The translations under genes were made by a program, and so were the position numbers. 64,000 nt of DNA from Firmicutes bacterium UBA3572 (GTDB taxonomy: Bacteria > Bacillota > Desulfotomaculia > Desulfotomaculales > Desulforudaceae), in NCBI GenBank assembly GCA_002375985.1, contig DFNH01000012.1:1-64000 (forward strand). The letters run 5' to 3'. Under the pieces are notes generated by a model. That model saw nothing but the letters and a program-made list of their open reading frames with translations. It was not told the DNA's origin and did not search any database. Shown one piece after another: positions 8,003 through 17,015 of the stretch (its first letter is position 1; each line of letters begins with the position of its first letter).

Positions 8003-8539
8003 CTAGTAATGCTCGCATAACACCTCAAAGAAGCTTTTCGGATGTGCGCAGGCTGGGCATTTGTCCGGAGCCTCTTTCCCTTGGTGGTTATAGCCGCAAT
8101 TCCGGCATTTCCAGGTAACGGTCTCATCCTTGGCAAAAGCCTTACCCACGCGGATGTTCTGGAGCAGCGCCCGAAAACGGCGTTCGTGATACTCTTCGGC
8201 CCGTGCAATACTCTCCAGGACGGTAGCAATTTCGTCGAAGCCCTCTTCCCGGGCAACCTGGGCGAACTCCTTGTACATAGTGGTCCACTCGTAATGTTCG
8301 CCCTCGATGGCGGCCTCCAGGTTGGCTTCGGTATCCTTGATGCCCTGGAGAAACTTCAGTAAGGTCTTGGCGTGTGCTTTCTCGTGTTCCGCCGTTTCGA
8401 GAAAAGCACCGCAAATCTGTTCATACCCTTCTTTCTTGGCCACAGCGGCGAAATAGATGTACTTGTTTCTAGCCTGGGATTCACCCGCGAAAGCAGCCTT
8501 AAGATTGGCTTCGGTCCTGGTACCCCTGAGATCCTTCAT
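8003..8539 (-). CDS. rbr: Rubrerythrin
   Basis: Peroxide-reducing diiron protein protecting anaerobes from hydrogen peroxide in the cytoplasm. The 178-residue product has the ferritin-like four-helix domain with paired EXXH-type ligands (AFAGESQARNKY, TAEHEKAHAK, EGEHYEWTTMY, ARAEEYHERRF) and a C-terminal rubredoxin-like domain with two cysteine pairs (CRNCGY and CPAC, residues about 151-170). GAGGAGG sits before the ATG at 8539, seven codons inside the longest frame. It appears monocistronic. Confidence 0.93.
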   Translation of the reverse strand: MKDLRGTRTEANLKAAFAGESQARNKYIYFAAVAKKEGYEQICGAFLETAEHEKAHAKTLLKFLQGIKDTEANLEAAIEGEHYEWTTMYKEFAQVAREEGFDEIATVLESIARAEEYHERRFRALLQNIRVGKAFAKDETVTWKCRNCGYNHQGKEAPDKCPACAHPKSFFEVLCEHY

Positions 8540-8644
8540 CACCGCTTCCTCCTCTACCACTGTTGGTTATACATGGTTTTCAATTCACCGCAACTCGCGC
8601 TTTTCCTGCTTAGGCAATTATTCTCAGACAACCTTTCGGAAGGA

Positions 8645-9148
8645 CTAAGTCCCGGAACGACAACCAATCTTTGGATCCATGGTGGTGTCACTGGGGAAAA
8701 TCAGCCGTTTTCCAATGTCCGCTTCGAACCGGTACTGCGTTCTAATGGCAATGGGGTTGTTGAACACGTCCTTATACGTGACCAACACCTTCACGTGAAG
8801 ATTCTTTTGGCCCTGGACTCGGTAGCTGGTCGGTAATTCTATCCTCTGCCCCGGTCCGAAAAAGGCGATGTGCTCCCGGCTGTACAAATCACCATCGCAA
8901 TAAACATCAATGTCCATGGCCGCACCTGGTCCAACGTTTCTGATAAACAGGTTCGGCGGTTTGGCACCGTTGCCGTGTTTCTTCAACACGGCGTACAGGA
9001 GGGGCCGAAAATGTGCCAGCCGCGATTCGTACATTTCGCGCGCCGTGCTACGGGCGGCACGCACCGAGAAAAAAGTCAAAAAAGCAAGGGCCGCCGTGGC
9101 CGCCGCCGAAAGAGTCGGACCTAGCGCCTGCAAAGCAGATAAATCCAT
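8645..9148 (-). CDS. Membrane-anchored protein of unknown function
   Basis: A 167-residue protein with one N-terminal transmembrane segment (LSAAATAALAFLTFFSV, residues about 14-32), then a short helix and a beta-rich soluble domain (PPNLFIRNVGPGAAMDIDVY, ELPTSYRVQGQKNLHVKVLV). The soluble part resembles the Ig-like extracytoplasmic domains found after a single helix in uncharacterised bacterial proteins. The ATG at 9148 follows GGGGGAA; an upstream in-frame start at 9178 is possible. No operon partner. Confidence 0.55.
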   Translation of the reverse strand: MDLSALQALGPTLSAAATAALAFLTFFSVRAARSTAREMYESRLAHFRPLLYAVLKKHGNGAKPPNLFIRNVGPGAAMDIDVYCDGDLYSREHIAFFGPGQRIELPTSYRVQGQKNLHVKVLVTYKDVFNNPIAIRTQYRFEADIGKRLIFPSDTTMDPKIGCRSGT

Positions 9149-9343
9149 GCCGGTTCCCCCGGGTAACTTAGCATTCACCGCTAGATTTCCCCGCCTACCG
9201 CTGTTTTACCCCCACAACAAGACGCCCGGAATATCAGACGTCCTTAGATGTCGGACAGCCGACTGACGTTAACGGCTTATTAAGGCAACATGGGCATGAG
9301 GCTCGGAGGCTTGGACTAATACATTAAGGAGGTTCCCTGATTA

Positions 9344-9568
9344 ATGACCGGGTACTGTCAGGTTTGCAACCGGGTCGGCGAGCTGCAGGACAACTGCGTA
9401 ATCGAAGTCTGCCGCCAGTGCTGGTACGTTTATTCCCGGGCGCGCCGATTGGTGGTGGCTACGGTTACTTGTGACGGATGTGCCGCGTGGCAAAGATCGG
9501 TATTCGATGGCGAAACCCCCCAGTGCCGGGACTGCGACAACCAGAGACAACCGGCAGCAGCCGGGTAG
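9344..9568 (+). CDS. Small cysteine-rich, probably zinc-binding protein
   Basis: A 74-residue protein with four CXXC-like pairs (CQVC, CRQC, CDGC, CRDC), an arrangement expected to bind two zinc ions. The ribosome site AAGGAGG is 11 bases before the ATG. No family is recognised. Zinc ribbons of this type serve in protein-protein or nucleic-acid contacts. It converges on spoIIP with a 12-base gap and stands alone. Confidence 0.6.
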   Translation: MTGYCQVCNRVGELQDNCVIEVCRQCWYVYSRARRLVVATVTCDGCAAWQRSVFDGETPQCRDCDNQRQPAAAG

Positions 9569-9579
9569 GTGCTAATCGC

Positions 9580-10746
9580 CTAGCGCTGCTTTTGTTTCAG
9601 ATACCCCCTGATTCGGGCGGTCAGTGTGGCCGCCCGTTTATTTGCCTCTTTAACGAGGTGCTTGGCGGCCTCCGGGTTGTTCAACCAGTAGAACCCCCCA
9701 CCCGCTACGCCCACCACCAGCAGGACTAGCAGGATGTTCCGCCAGACCGGGGCCCGATCCTGTTCTTGCACCGGTGCCCGCCCCAATGGTCCGGTCTCCG
9801 GCCCGTACAGGTAAAGGCGCACTCCCTCTGCAAACCTGGTAATCCCTTCTTTGGCCGCCCGGAGCGTGTTCTCGTGTGACCCCACCTCCAGCAACAACTT
9901 CAAAGGGTGCAAATCCTGATTGTAGTTGCCGTTGGCGATGAACACGCCGCGGATCAGGCCGGGATGAACTCCGTCAATGAACCTCTTTAGGTCGAAGGCA
10001 AAGCTCCGGTTCACCGCGAAGTGCGGGTTCTGGCGACCGACCACGAACATGATTTGGGCCACCCACTCGCCGTCCACCTTTTCGGCATAGGCATACCAGG
10101 GCGCCGCGTCTCGGTGAATGTCGAAAATGGCGTCGGGCTCCTCGGCCAACAGATCCAGGGCCGTGTCCCGCGCCCGACGGTATGCACCCCGGTCGTGCGG
10201 CAGATGGATGTCCTCTCTGTGGATCACCTCCACGCCCTGCTCCTCCAGAGTCTCGCGGAACACCTTGCCTACCCTGTGAACATCTCCTCGACCGTCTACA
10301 TTTACTTTTCCACGTTCGGGAAAGTAAGACTCGCCGTTGTGCGTATGGTAAACGGCAATCCGCCGGTTGGGCAGTCCCTGCACGGGCACCGTCCCCACCC
10401 CCGCGCCACCACCAAGCCCGGAAAACACAGTCTCGGGCTCGGAAGAAAAGGTGCGCAGGTAACGCGCGTAACCCACCCGGCCCTCCACCCGCTCCACCTC
10501 GTACAACCGGTTGTCACCGGACAAATACTGGTCTCCGGGTTCTAGGCGCCGGCCGGTATGGATAATCGTGCGGCCTTCTTCGTCCACCATCCGGTAGTAT
10601 AGTTCCTCGGCGATTTCCCGGTCCACCAACTCGTCGAACTGTTCCGCCAACCCGGCCACCGCTGTGGATCCGGGGGCACCCGGGACCAACACCACACCCA
10701 GAACCAGCGCCAGAGCAACCGCAATCGGACGCAAACCGTTAAGCAT
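9580..10746 (-). CDS. spoIIP: Stage II sporulation protein P
   Basis: Peptidoglycan amidase/endopeptidase that, with SpoIID and SpoIIM, drives engulfment of the forespore. The 388-residue protein has an N-terminal signal/transmembrane segment, the catalytic domain with zinc-ligand motifs (IAVYHTHNGESY near residue 130, IFDIHRDAAPW near 205, a conserved NGNYNQDLHPLKLLLEVG near 270) and a second C-terminal transmembrane helix (about residues 335-355) with a basic tail. The start overlaps the upstream membrane-protein gene by eight bases, so the pair is co-translated. The C-terminal helix is unusual compared with Bacillus SpoIIP. Confidence 0.88.
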   Translation of the reverse strand: MLNGLRPIAVALALVLGVVLVPGAPGSTAVAGLAEQFDELVDREIAEELYYRMVDEEGRTIIHTGRRLEPGDQYLSGDNRLYEVERVEGRVGYARYLRTFSSEPETVFSGLGGGAGVGTVPVQGLPNRRIAVYHTHNGESYFPERGKVNVDGRGDVHRVGKVFRETLEEQGVEVIHREDIHLPHDRGAYRRARDTALDLLAEEPDAIFDIHRDAAPWYAYAEKVDGEWVAQIMFVVGRQNPHFAVNRSFAFDLKRFIDGVHPGLIRGVFIANGNYNQDLHPLKLLLEVGSHENTLRAAKEGITRFAEGVRLYLYGPETGPLGRAPVQEQDRAPVWRNILLVLLVVGVAGGGFYWLNNPEAAKHLVKEANKRAATLTARIRGYLKQKQR

Positions 10747-11371
10747 TGGCCGGCCCTCCTTTCAGCCGTTCCCGAATCTCCCCGATCAACTCGGCCAGCA
10801 GCACGGCGAACACACCGGCTACCACCACGGCACCGAACACGCCGCCGCCCCCCAGCACCACCGTTCCCATGGGCCTCCCCGCGATCAGGTTCCAAGCCCA
10901 CAACCCCGTGTCAAGCAAAATGATTCCAAGCACGCCGCCGATAAAAGCCGCCCGGCGGGATCGACCCAGCAGGTAGGCCACCAGCCCCGCTACTAGGGGA
11001 GGCAGGTACAACGGGTCAATGTCCAGCCAGCCAACGCCCGGTTGCCCCGGCAGCAGCAATTCCAGACTCCATACGGCCAATGCGGCGATCACCGCCGCCA
11101 ACATACCCCGTATCTTTTCCAGGCGACTGTCCGCCGTGGCTAACAAATAGACGCTCACTCCCAAAGGAATCAAGGCGCCCCCGACATTAAAGGCCAGTCC
11201 CCGCCCCAGCACGATGTCGGGCGCAAATCCACCCACCAGCATCAGCCCCAGCACAGCCAGGGCCTGACCCTTGGTAAGGCGCATGCGGTCCAGCACCCGG
11301 TGCAAGAGACCGAGAAATACCATGGCCAAGAGGGTCATCAGGATCAGTACGGGGATGGATTGCAAAAACAA
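10739..11371 (-). CDS. DUF1614-like integral membrane protein
   Basis: About 210 residues with six or more hydrophobic helices and short polar loops, resembling the DUF1614 family. The TTG at 11371 is favoured because AAGGGAGT lies just upstream; the frame is open to 11428 without a better site. Overlap with spoIIP suggests a role in sporulation or co-regulation only, since the family has no known function. Confidence 0.6.
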   Translation of the reverse strand: MFLQSIPVLILMTLLAMVFLGLLHRVLDRMRLTKGQALAVLGLMLVGGFAPDIVLGRGLAFNVGGALIPLGVSVYLLATADSRLEKIRGMLAAVIAALAVWSLELLLPGQPGVGWLDIDPLYLPPLVAGLVAYLLGRSRRAAFIGGVLGIILLDTGLWAWNLIAGRPMGTVVLGGGGVFGAVVVAGVFAVLLAELIGEIRERLKGGPANA

Positions 11372-11489
11372 GGCCGACTCCCTTTTCGTTCCCCAACAGG
11401 GAATAGTTCTTTGTCGGGACAAAAACACCTAACGTTCATAGCTTTTGCCAGACTCCGCCCGCCGTATTCTGAAAACGCAAGGTCGCGCT

Positions 11490-11648
11490 TGCCGAATCCT
11501 GGCGGCAAAACCTGTGCGCGCGGGAGGTAGAAGTATCCAGAGGATGTTCCGAGATGCTGCGTAAGCTGTCGCACCCAAAACCAGTTCTAACCTGAAAACA
11601 GTTTCTCACTTCGGTCAGCCGGCCATCGACCCGAATTGTCTTGACAGT
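11490..11648 (+). repeat. Short copy of an ISLre2-associated repeat
   Basis: Two blocks recur around the transposase remnant near 23.1-23.6 kb. Bases 11574-11648 match 23503-23577 with a single difference over 75 bases. Bases about 11490-11527 (CTTGCCGAATCCTGGCGGC) match 23106-23056 in inverted orientation. The blocks lie only about 50 bases apart here but about 400 apart there, so this looks like a deleted or non-autonomous derivative of the same element. The rest of 11429-11804 holds no gene. Confidence 0.7.
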
Positions 11649-11804
11649 TACTCTTCGTAAAAGGAATTGCACTGCTGCCGAGTCCAGCCTAAGATATTGT
11701 CAATCGATGAAGAAGTCACCATCATCCACGACCCAGCGACCCAACCTAAATCGAAAGACAGGGAGGTGAACGCCGCCTGCTCAACCACTCAACTGCTTAA
11801 CTAG

Positions 11805-11906
11805 ATTCCGCTGAAAAACTTCATTTGGTACGTGCCGGGACGTTATCGAAGGTCACATTAGGCACGGACACAGTGACCGAAGATAATGTCCCGGTACAGC
11901 CCGACT
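11805..11906. repeat. Palindromic short copy of the TTCTGCTGAAAA repeat family
   Basis: TTCCGCTGAAAAAC opens the copy. An inner arm CCGGGACGTTATCGAAGGTCAC is followed by its near reverse complement GTGACCGAAGATAATGTCCCGG, so the unit can fold back on itself. It corresponds to the two ends of the 243-base element at 31498-31740 with the centre missing. It lies directly upstream of the S-layer protease, and its 3' end overlaps an ATG that would otherwise be taken as that gene's start. Confidence 0.65.
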
Positions 11907-11939
11907 ACCCAACCTAACCGAAAAGGAGTGCTGCGCAAG

Positions 11940-14900
11940 ATGATTTACCAAGGACCGCACCGGCGGTGGCTGGTGCTGGTAATCATCGCGATCTTCGTTT
12001 TAAGCCTGGCCCTGCCGGCCGCGGCCGCCGGGCCGGACCGGGTGAAGCCCGGAGCGGGCGGGGAACCGCCGGGCGACTTCGTGCCCGGAGAAGTGATCGT
12101 CAAGTTCAAGGAGGGCGTGCGGGCGGCCGCGGCCATGGGCGCCCTGGCGGCCGAGCACCGGGCGCTCGGGCTGGCCGCGGTGCGGGCGCTGCCCTACGAG
12201 GCCGCGCTGTTCACCACCACGGCCGACGTAGCAGCGGCGGTGGCCGCCCTGCAGCGCGACCCGCGGGTCGAGTTCGCCCAGCCGAACTACATCTACCGCG
12301 CCCTTGGCGCCCCCAACGACCCGCTGTGGGACCAGCAGTGGGGGATGCATGGCGAAAACGGCGTGCAGGCGCTGAGCGCCTGGGAGCACACTTACGGTTG
12401 CGAAAGCATCATCGTCGCCGTGATCGACACCGGGATCGACTACACCCACGAAGATCTGAGGGCCAACATGTGGACCAACCCCGGTGAAACCCCCGGGGAC
12501 GGAATCGACAACGACGACAACGGCTTTGTGGACGACGTCTACGGTTATGATTTCATCGGACCGGATTGGTCCCACCCCCAACCGGACAGCGACCCGATGG
12601 ACGATGACGGTCACGGCACCCACGTGGCCGGGATCGTGGCCGCGACGGCGAACAACGCCAGGGGCATCGCCGGCACCGCCCCGGGCGTGCGGCTCATGGC
12701 GGTGAAGGCGCTTGATTCCCAAGGCTCCGGCACCACCGACGCCATCGTGGCCGCCATTCATTACGCAGCGAACAACGGGGCGGAGGTCGTGAACATGAGC
12801 CTTGGCGGCCCTGAGTTCGATCCGTTGGAATACCAGGCCATCGCCGCCCACCCGGACGTCCTCTTCGTGGCCGCGGCCGGAAACGGCGGATCTGATGGAG
12901 TGGGCGACGACAACGACGCTGCCCCTGTCTCCCCGGCCGGCTTCACCATTGATTGGAACATTGATACAGATGGCGATGGAACCCCTGAACACTACCCGGC
13001 CCTGCCCCACCTCATGAGCGTGGCCGCGCTGGCCCAGACCGGCGGCGACCTGACCGGCTTCTCCAACTACGGCGCCGCCTCGGTCGACCTGGCCGCACCG
13101 GGCGAGGCGATCATGAGCACGGTGCCGCAGTACCCCGACGCCGGGGCCGCTGTGGCGGTTACCGACAGCTACCAAACCATGTTCTGGGGCTTCGGCGCCG
13201 AGGACCTGAGCACGGCCGCCGAAGTCTACGACAGCGTCGTCCGCACCGTGTACGACTTCTTCGGCCTGACTCCGGCCATGACCAATCCGGCGGCCGGAGG
13301 TAATCCGCTGCTGGTGGTGGACGACGACCAAAGCGAGAGCGGTTTTCCGGACGTAAGCCCGCTTTACCTCGGCGCCCTCAGCACGGCCGGTTACGTCTAT
13401 GACCTGCACACCGTGGGGTCCGGTGCGGACGGCCCCTCGGTGACCGAGATGACCTACGCCAGCGCGGTGATCTGGTTTACCGGGTGGACCCCGGTAAGCG
13501 ATCCGGGGACCTGGTACATGCCGAATCTCACCCCAGCCGATCAGGACAATCTTATTACTTACCTTGATGCCGGCGGCAGGCTCTTCCTGAGCGGCCGCGA
13601 CGCCGGTTGGAGAATCAAGGACACTTCCCTCTACCGTGATTACCTGAAGGCCGAGTTCATCACCGAGTGGGACGGTTTGCTCGGGCTTCAGGGGGTGGCC
13701 CACCCGTACAACGACGCCAACTATACTTTCGCTCCCGGCACCCGGTGGATCGACGTTCTCCAACCACGCTCCGGGGCGACGGTGGTATTGCAACTCAATC
13801 CCCCCTACGCCTCCTGGGGCGGCACCTCGATGGCCGCGCCCTTCGCGGCCGGCGGCGGGGCGTTGATCCTTTCGCTGCGTGGCGACCTGTCACCCGAAGC
13901 GGTGATCGACCTGCTCAACGGCAGCGTCACCCCGCTAAGCGTCCTGGACAGCAAAGTGCTCTCCGGCGGCACCCTCAACCTGGCGCAGGCGCTGGCCACC
14001 GTCCCGCCGGGCGTGAAAAGCACCGTCCCGGCGGATGGCGCCACCGGGGTAGCGGTCAACACCAACATCACCGTCACCTTCAGCGAAAGCGTGACCAAAG
14101 GGGTCTACTTCGACGACATCACCATCACGAGTGGCGGCACAACGGTGAGCTACACCTACGGCCTCAGCGGCGACACGCTCACCCTCGACCCTGACAGCAA
14201 TCTGGCCTACAACACCACCTACACCGTCACCATCCCGGCCGGGGCGGTCCAAGACGCCGCCGGCAACCCGTCGGAGGCCTACAGCTTCAGCTTCACCACT
14301 CAGGCCGCCGGCGGCGGTGGCGGCGGCGGTGGTGGTGGAGCGCCCGCCCCTCCGGCGCCTCCGGAACCTCCGGCCGGGACCGCTGAAGCTGTCGCCACTG
14401 GCGGGGCGCAAAGTGTGAGCCTCCTGGACGGCCAAGTAACCCTGGACCTCCCGGCCGGCGCCCTGCCCGAAGGGGCGAAGGTCACCGTCACGCTGGCCGC
14501 CGACACCCCGGAGAATCTCCCGGCCAGCGCCAAAGCGGTCAGCGCGGTGTTCAGCTTTGAGAGCACCGCACCTCTGGCCGAACCGGTCCGGGTCTCCATC
14601 CGGTACGAGGCGGACAAACTGGGCGGCCTCGACCCGCGGGCGCTGATGGTCTTCCGGGAGAACCCGGACGGCACCTGGCAAAGAGTGGGCGGCAAACTCG
14701 ACCGCGCCGCCCAAGCGGTAGTGGTCGAGCTCGACGGCTTCTCCAACTACACCGTCCTCGGTACGCCGAAGACCTTCGGGGACATCAAGGGCCACTGGGC
14801 GCAAGCCGACATCGAACTGCTGGCGGCCCGCGGCCTAGTCCAGGGCCGGGCGGCCGGTAAGTTCGCCCCCGGAGCGCCGGTGACCCGGGCCGAGATGGCC

Positions 14901-15548
14901 GCGCTCTTAGTACGGCTGACCGGTGCGAAGGAAGTAACTCCGGCGCAGCCGACCTTCACCGACGTGGCCCCCGGTGCCTGGTACTACAGCGCAATCGAAA
15001 CGGCCGTCCGGGCCGGACTGTTCAAGGGCTACACCGACGGCAGTTTCCAGCCCGACGCCACCCTGACCCGCGAGCAACTGGCAGCGCTGGCCGTACGCCT
15101 GACCGGGGCTGCGACCGGCACGACCCAACTGCCCTTCGCCGACCGGGCCGATATCGCCCCCTGGGCGGAGGAAGCGGTCGCCGCCGCCTATGCCCAGGGG
15201 CTGCTGCGCGGCGTCTCCGACACCGAGTTTGCCCCGCAAATGTCGGTGACCCGGGCCCAGGCCGCCGCCCTTATGGTCCGGCTGGCCGAAAGAATGGGGC
15301 TGTTTGAAGTGACGACCACGGTCACCGGTACCCTGGTGTGGAACACGCTGAGCGGCGGTTTCTGGGAGCTGGTTGCGGGGCAGGAAACCTACGTGCTCCT
15401 GCCCGACCCACGGCGTAAGGCGACCGCGGCCCAACTGAAACAGTTCGAGAACCAGGAGATCACGGTGACCGGTTACCTCCAGACCGGGCCGAACATCTAC
15501 ATGCGCGGCCCACTGCTCCGCATCCTGAGCGTCACCCCAACCGGGTAA
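11940..15548 (+). CDS. Cell-surface subtilisin-like protease with SLH domains
   Basis: A 1202-residue secreted serine protease anchored to the S-layer. Order: signal peptide (1-30), inhibitor-like prodomain (about 45-120), peptidase S8 domain with catalytic Asp163 (VIDTGID), His225 (DGHGTHVAG) and Ser630 (GGTSMAAP), Big_5-type Ig domain (about 690-785), Gly run and Pro-rich linker (about 790-815), a beta domain (about 820-940), three SLH repeats (about 943-1130), and a 60-residue tail. About 230 residues are inserted between the Asp/His core and the Ser motif. Acidic loops such as GDGIDNDDNGF probably bind calcium. The ATG at 11940 follows AAGGAG by 11 bases. Substrate unknown. Confidence 0.9.
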   Translation: MIYQGPHRRWLVLVIIAIFVLSLALPAAAAGPDRVKPGAGGEPPGDFVPGEVIVKFKEGVRAAAAMGALAAEHRALGLAAVRALPYEAALFTTTADVAAAVAALQRDPRVEFAQPNYIYRALGAPNDPLWDQQWGMHGENGVQALSAWEHTYGCESIIVAVIDTGIDYTHEDLRANMWTNPGETPGDGIDNDDNGFVDDVYGYDFIGPDWSHPQPDSDPMDDDGHGTHVAGIVAATANNARGIAGTAPGVRLMAVKALDSQGSGTTDAIVAAIHYAANNGAEVVNMSLGGPEFDPLEYQAIAAHPDVLFVAAAGNGGSDGVGDDNDAAPVSPAGFTIDWNIDTDGDGTPEHYPALPHLMSVAALAQTGGDLTGFSNYGAASVDLAAPGEAIMSTVPQYPDAGAAVAVTDSYQTMFWGFGAEDLSTAAEVYDSVVRTVYDFFGLTPAMTNPAAGGNPLLVVDDDQSESGFPDVSPLYLGALSTAGYVYDLHTVGSGADGPSVTEMTYASAVIWFTGWTPVSDPGTWYMPNLTPADQDNLITYLDAGGRLFLSGRDAGWRIKDTSLYRDYLKAEFITEWDGLLGLQGVAHPYNDANYTFAPGTRWIDVLQPRSGATVVLQLNPPYASWGGTSMAAPFAAGGGALILSLRGDLSPEAVIDLLNGSVTPLSVLDSKVLSGGTLNLAQALATVPPGVKSTVPADGATGVAVNTNITVTFSESVTKGVYFDDITITSGGTTVSYTYGLSGDTLTLDPDSNLAYNTTYTVTIPAGAVQDAAGNPSEAYSFSFTTQAAGGGGGGGGGGAPAPPAPPEPPAGTAEAVATGGAQSVSLLDGQVTLDLPAGALPEGAKVTVTLAADTPENLPASAKAVSAVFSFESTAPLAEPVRVSIRYEADKLGGLDPRALMVFRENPDGTWQRVGGKLDRAAQAVVVELDGFSNYTVLGTPKTFGDIKGHWAQADIELLAARGLVQGRAAGKFAPGAPVTRAEMAALLVRLTGAKEVTPAQPTFTDVAPGAWYYSAIETAVRAGLFKGYTDGSFQPDATLTREQLAALAVRLTGAATGTTQLPFADRADIAPWAEEAVAAAYAQGLLRGVSDTEFAPQMSVTRAQAAALMVRLAERMGLFEVTTTVTGTLVWNTLSGGFWELVAGQETYVLLPDPRRKATAAQLKQFENQEITVTGYLQTGPNIYMRGPLLRILSVTPTG

Positions 15549-15595
15549 TCGGTCGCCGGTAATCAATAGTCGGACCGGCACTCGCCCGGCAAGCA

Positions 15596-15629
15596 AAGCC
15601 CCCCGGTGCTTACCACCGGGGGGCTTTTT
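15596..15629 (+). terminator. Intrinsic terminator after the protease
   Basis: AAGCCCCCCGGTG, loop of about five bases, CACCGGGGGGCTT followed by TTTG. Confidence 0.88.
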
Positions 15630-15806
15630 GTTACCGCGTAGCAGGGGACGTTATTGACTAACGTGAGTAAATGACATGGTCTTGTATGAACTCTTATCAC
15701 TTGAGTAAAATTAACGCGGGTTTTGTTTCGTAAGGTGACTGAAAAGAAGGGACGAGAAGCCGAACCTTCGAAGTGCGTAGTTGAACTATACTTGAGGTGA
15801 GAAAAA

Positions 15807-16031
15807 ATGTTTTTTGGTACGTTCTTTTTCTTCTTCGGTATCGGAACCTTGCTGGCTCTGATCTATGCAGCCGTTCGTTTCGGACCGCCGCTTTTAGCCT
15901 TGTTATTGACATCCATTAGAGAAGTTGCCGGCGCATGGGGCAGGGCGTTCATGGAAGGCTGGGACGAAGCCGGCCGGAAATCTAGCGCCTCCGGAAAATC
16001 TTCCCGACAGCCTTCAGCACCCCCGGCTTGA
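15807..16031 (+). CDS. Small single-pass membrane protein of unknown function
   Basis: A 74-residue protein with an extremely hydrophobic N-terminus (a Phe-rich run, then GIGTLLALIYAAV) giving one or two membrane segments, an amphipathic stretch and a Ser/Pro tail. GAGGTGA precedes the ATG by six bases. No family recognised and no operon partner; the tail runs towards a decayed region, so its end may not be original. Confidence 0.4.
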   Translation: MFFGTFFFFFGIGTLLALIYAAVRFGPPLLALLLTSIREVAGAWGRAFMEGWDEAGRKSSASGKSSRQPSAPPA

Positions 16032-16039
16032 CCAGCTCC

Positions 16040-16480
16040 GTTTCCCGTTCCTCCAAAAAGTAGGCCTACTAGGCCGCCAGTTCGACATACTCCTCGTCAG
16101 TCAGGCCTGCCACATCTGTCTCGGACACCCCGAAGTACAGGGAGATAAGCAGGTTCGTCTGACCAGGCCGTCCTGCTTTAAGGCCTCCAGCCTGGCTACA
16201 ACCGCTTCACGAAAAATCCTGGTTGGTGCCCACGATCTTCTGCAGCTCGCTGTCCACCGAAACGGCCGTGCCGGGCTTTTCATCGAAGAACTTGCACACC
16301 GCGTCCTGATCAGGGTAGAGCAGGCAGTCAAAGACCAGGTTGTGCATGGCCTTCAGGGCGTCGCTCAATGACCTGCTTGGCAAAGCGGCTCAAGGCTGCC
16401 CGCCCCGGCTTGCGGAAAACGAAATAATAGGTCTGGCTCTGGAAGGGGTTCTCAAACCCCATTTCCACTTCAATCCAGCG
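16040..16480 (-). pseudogene. Decayed phage-like protein gene
   Basis: On the minus strand about 130 codons can be read across two frameshifts: MRWIEVEMGFENPFQSQTYY and VFRKPGRAALSRFAKQ, then ALKAMHNLVFDCLLYPDQ with FDEKPGTAVSVDSELQKIVG, then an acidic end (DVAGLTDEEYVELAA). The pattern resembles small phage tail assembly chaperones, but this is a tentative match. There is no intact frame and no ribosome site. It may belong to the same prophage debris as the integrase fragment at 23.9 kb. Confidence 0.4.
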
Positions 16481-16580
16481 CATGATGGGCATAGTCTTTG
16501 AATTTTTTCCTGCGGTACTGGCCAGGAGATTTCATTGAGAAAATCTCACACAAGCTGCTGGCTGCTGCCCGCCGGAGTTA

Positions 16581-16609
16581 TTGACGGTCGTCAACACCCG
16601 TGCTAGAAT
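16581..16609 (+). promoter_or_regulatory. Sigma-A promoter of nrdDG
   Basis: TTGACG (16581-16586), 17-base spacer, TAGAAT (16604-16609). The start would be near 16616, just before the cobalamin aptamer. Confidence 0.65.
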
Positions 16610-16635
16610 TACCGTGAACTCCAAAGCAAAAAACG

Positions 16636-16795
16636 GACGAACAGGTGCCCTTTACCAAGGGATAATAGGGAATCAGGTGCAAATCCTGAGCAGTCCCGCT
16701 ACTGTGAGCGATGAGTCGCCCCCAGAAGGCCACCGGTCAGCCGGGAAGGCGGGCGGCGACGATGACCGCGAGCCAGGAGACCTGCCTGTTTGTCG
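16636..16795 (+). ncRNA. Cobalamin (B12) riboswitch
   Basis: Conserved B12-box features are visible: ACAGGTGCCC at the 5' side, AGGGAATCAGGTGCAAATCC, TGAGCAGTCCCGCTACTGTGA, and GAGCCAGGAGACCTGCC closing with CTGT. A terminator follows at 16919-16956, before nrdD. Cobalamin should therefore switch off this B12-independent reductase, as known for isozymes that duplicate a B12-dependent class II enzyme; that enzyme is not in this window. Confidence 0.93.
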
Positions 16796-16918
16796 GTAGC
16801 TCCACTTTGCCTCCGGTCGAGGGGCAGGGAGCAGTGTGGCGCATGGCCGCGGATTCCTGCCGTCACGCCTGCCTTTAAGGGGGTTAGGCGGCACGGAGAC
16901 ACCGGAATCGCGCACGCT

Positions 16919-16956
16919 GGGGCCCTCCCGATTAATCGGGGAAGGGTCTTTCTGTT
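16919..16956 (+). terminator. Terminator of the cobalamin riboswitch
   Basis: GGGCCCTCCCGAT-TA-ATCGGGGAAGGGTC forms a long hairpin followed by TTTCTGTTTT, about 60 bases before nrdD. Confidence 0.75.
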
Positions 16957-17015
16957 TTGGCTGCTACCGGGGTTGACAACATACCTTAAAGACATCTTTT
17001 CCGGGGAGGACAACC

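Noticed and set aside
11886..11939. Upstream ATG of the S-layer protease
   Set aside because: The 18 extra residues come from the end of a dispersed repeat; the ATG at 11940 has the ribosome site and begins a normal signal peptide.
12000..13793. 597-codon minus-strand frame inside the S-layer protease
   Set aside because: Antisense to a clear subtilase; His/Arg/Gly/Val-rich composition typical of GC-rich antisense frames.
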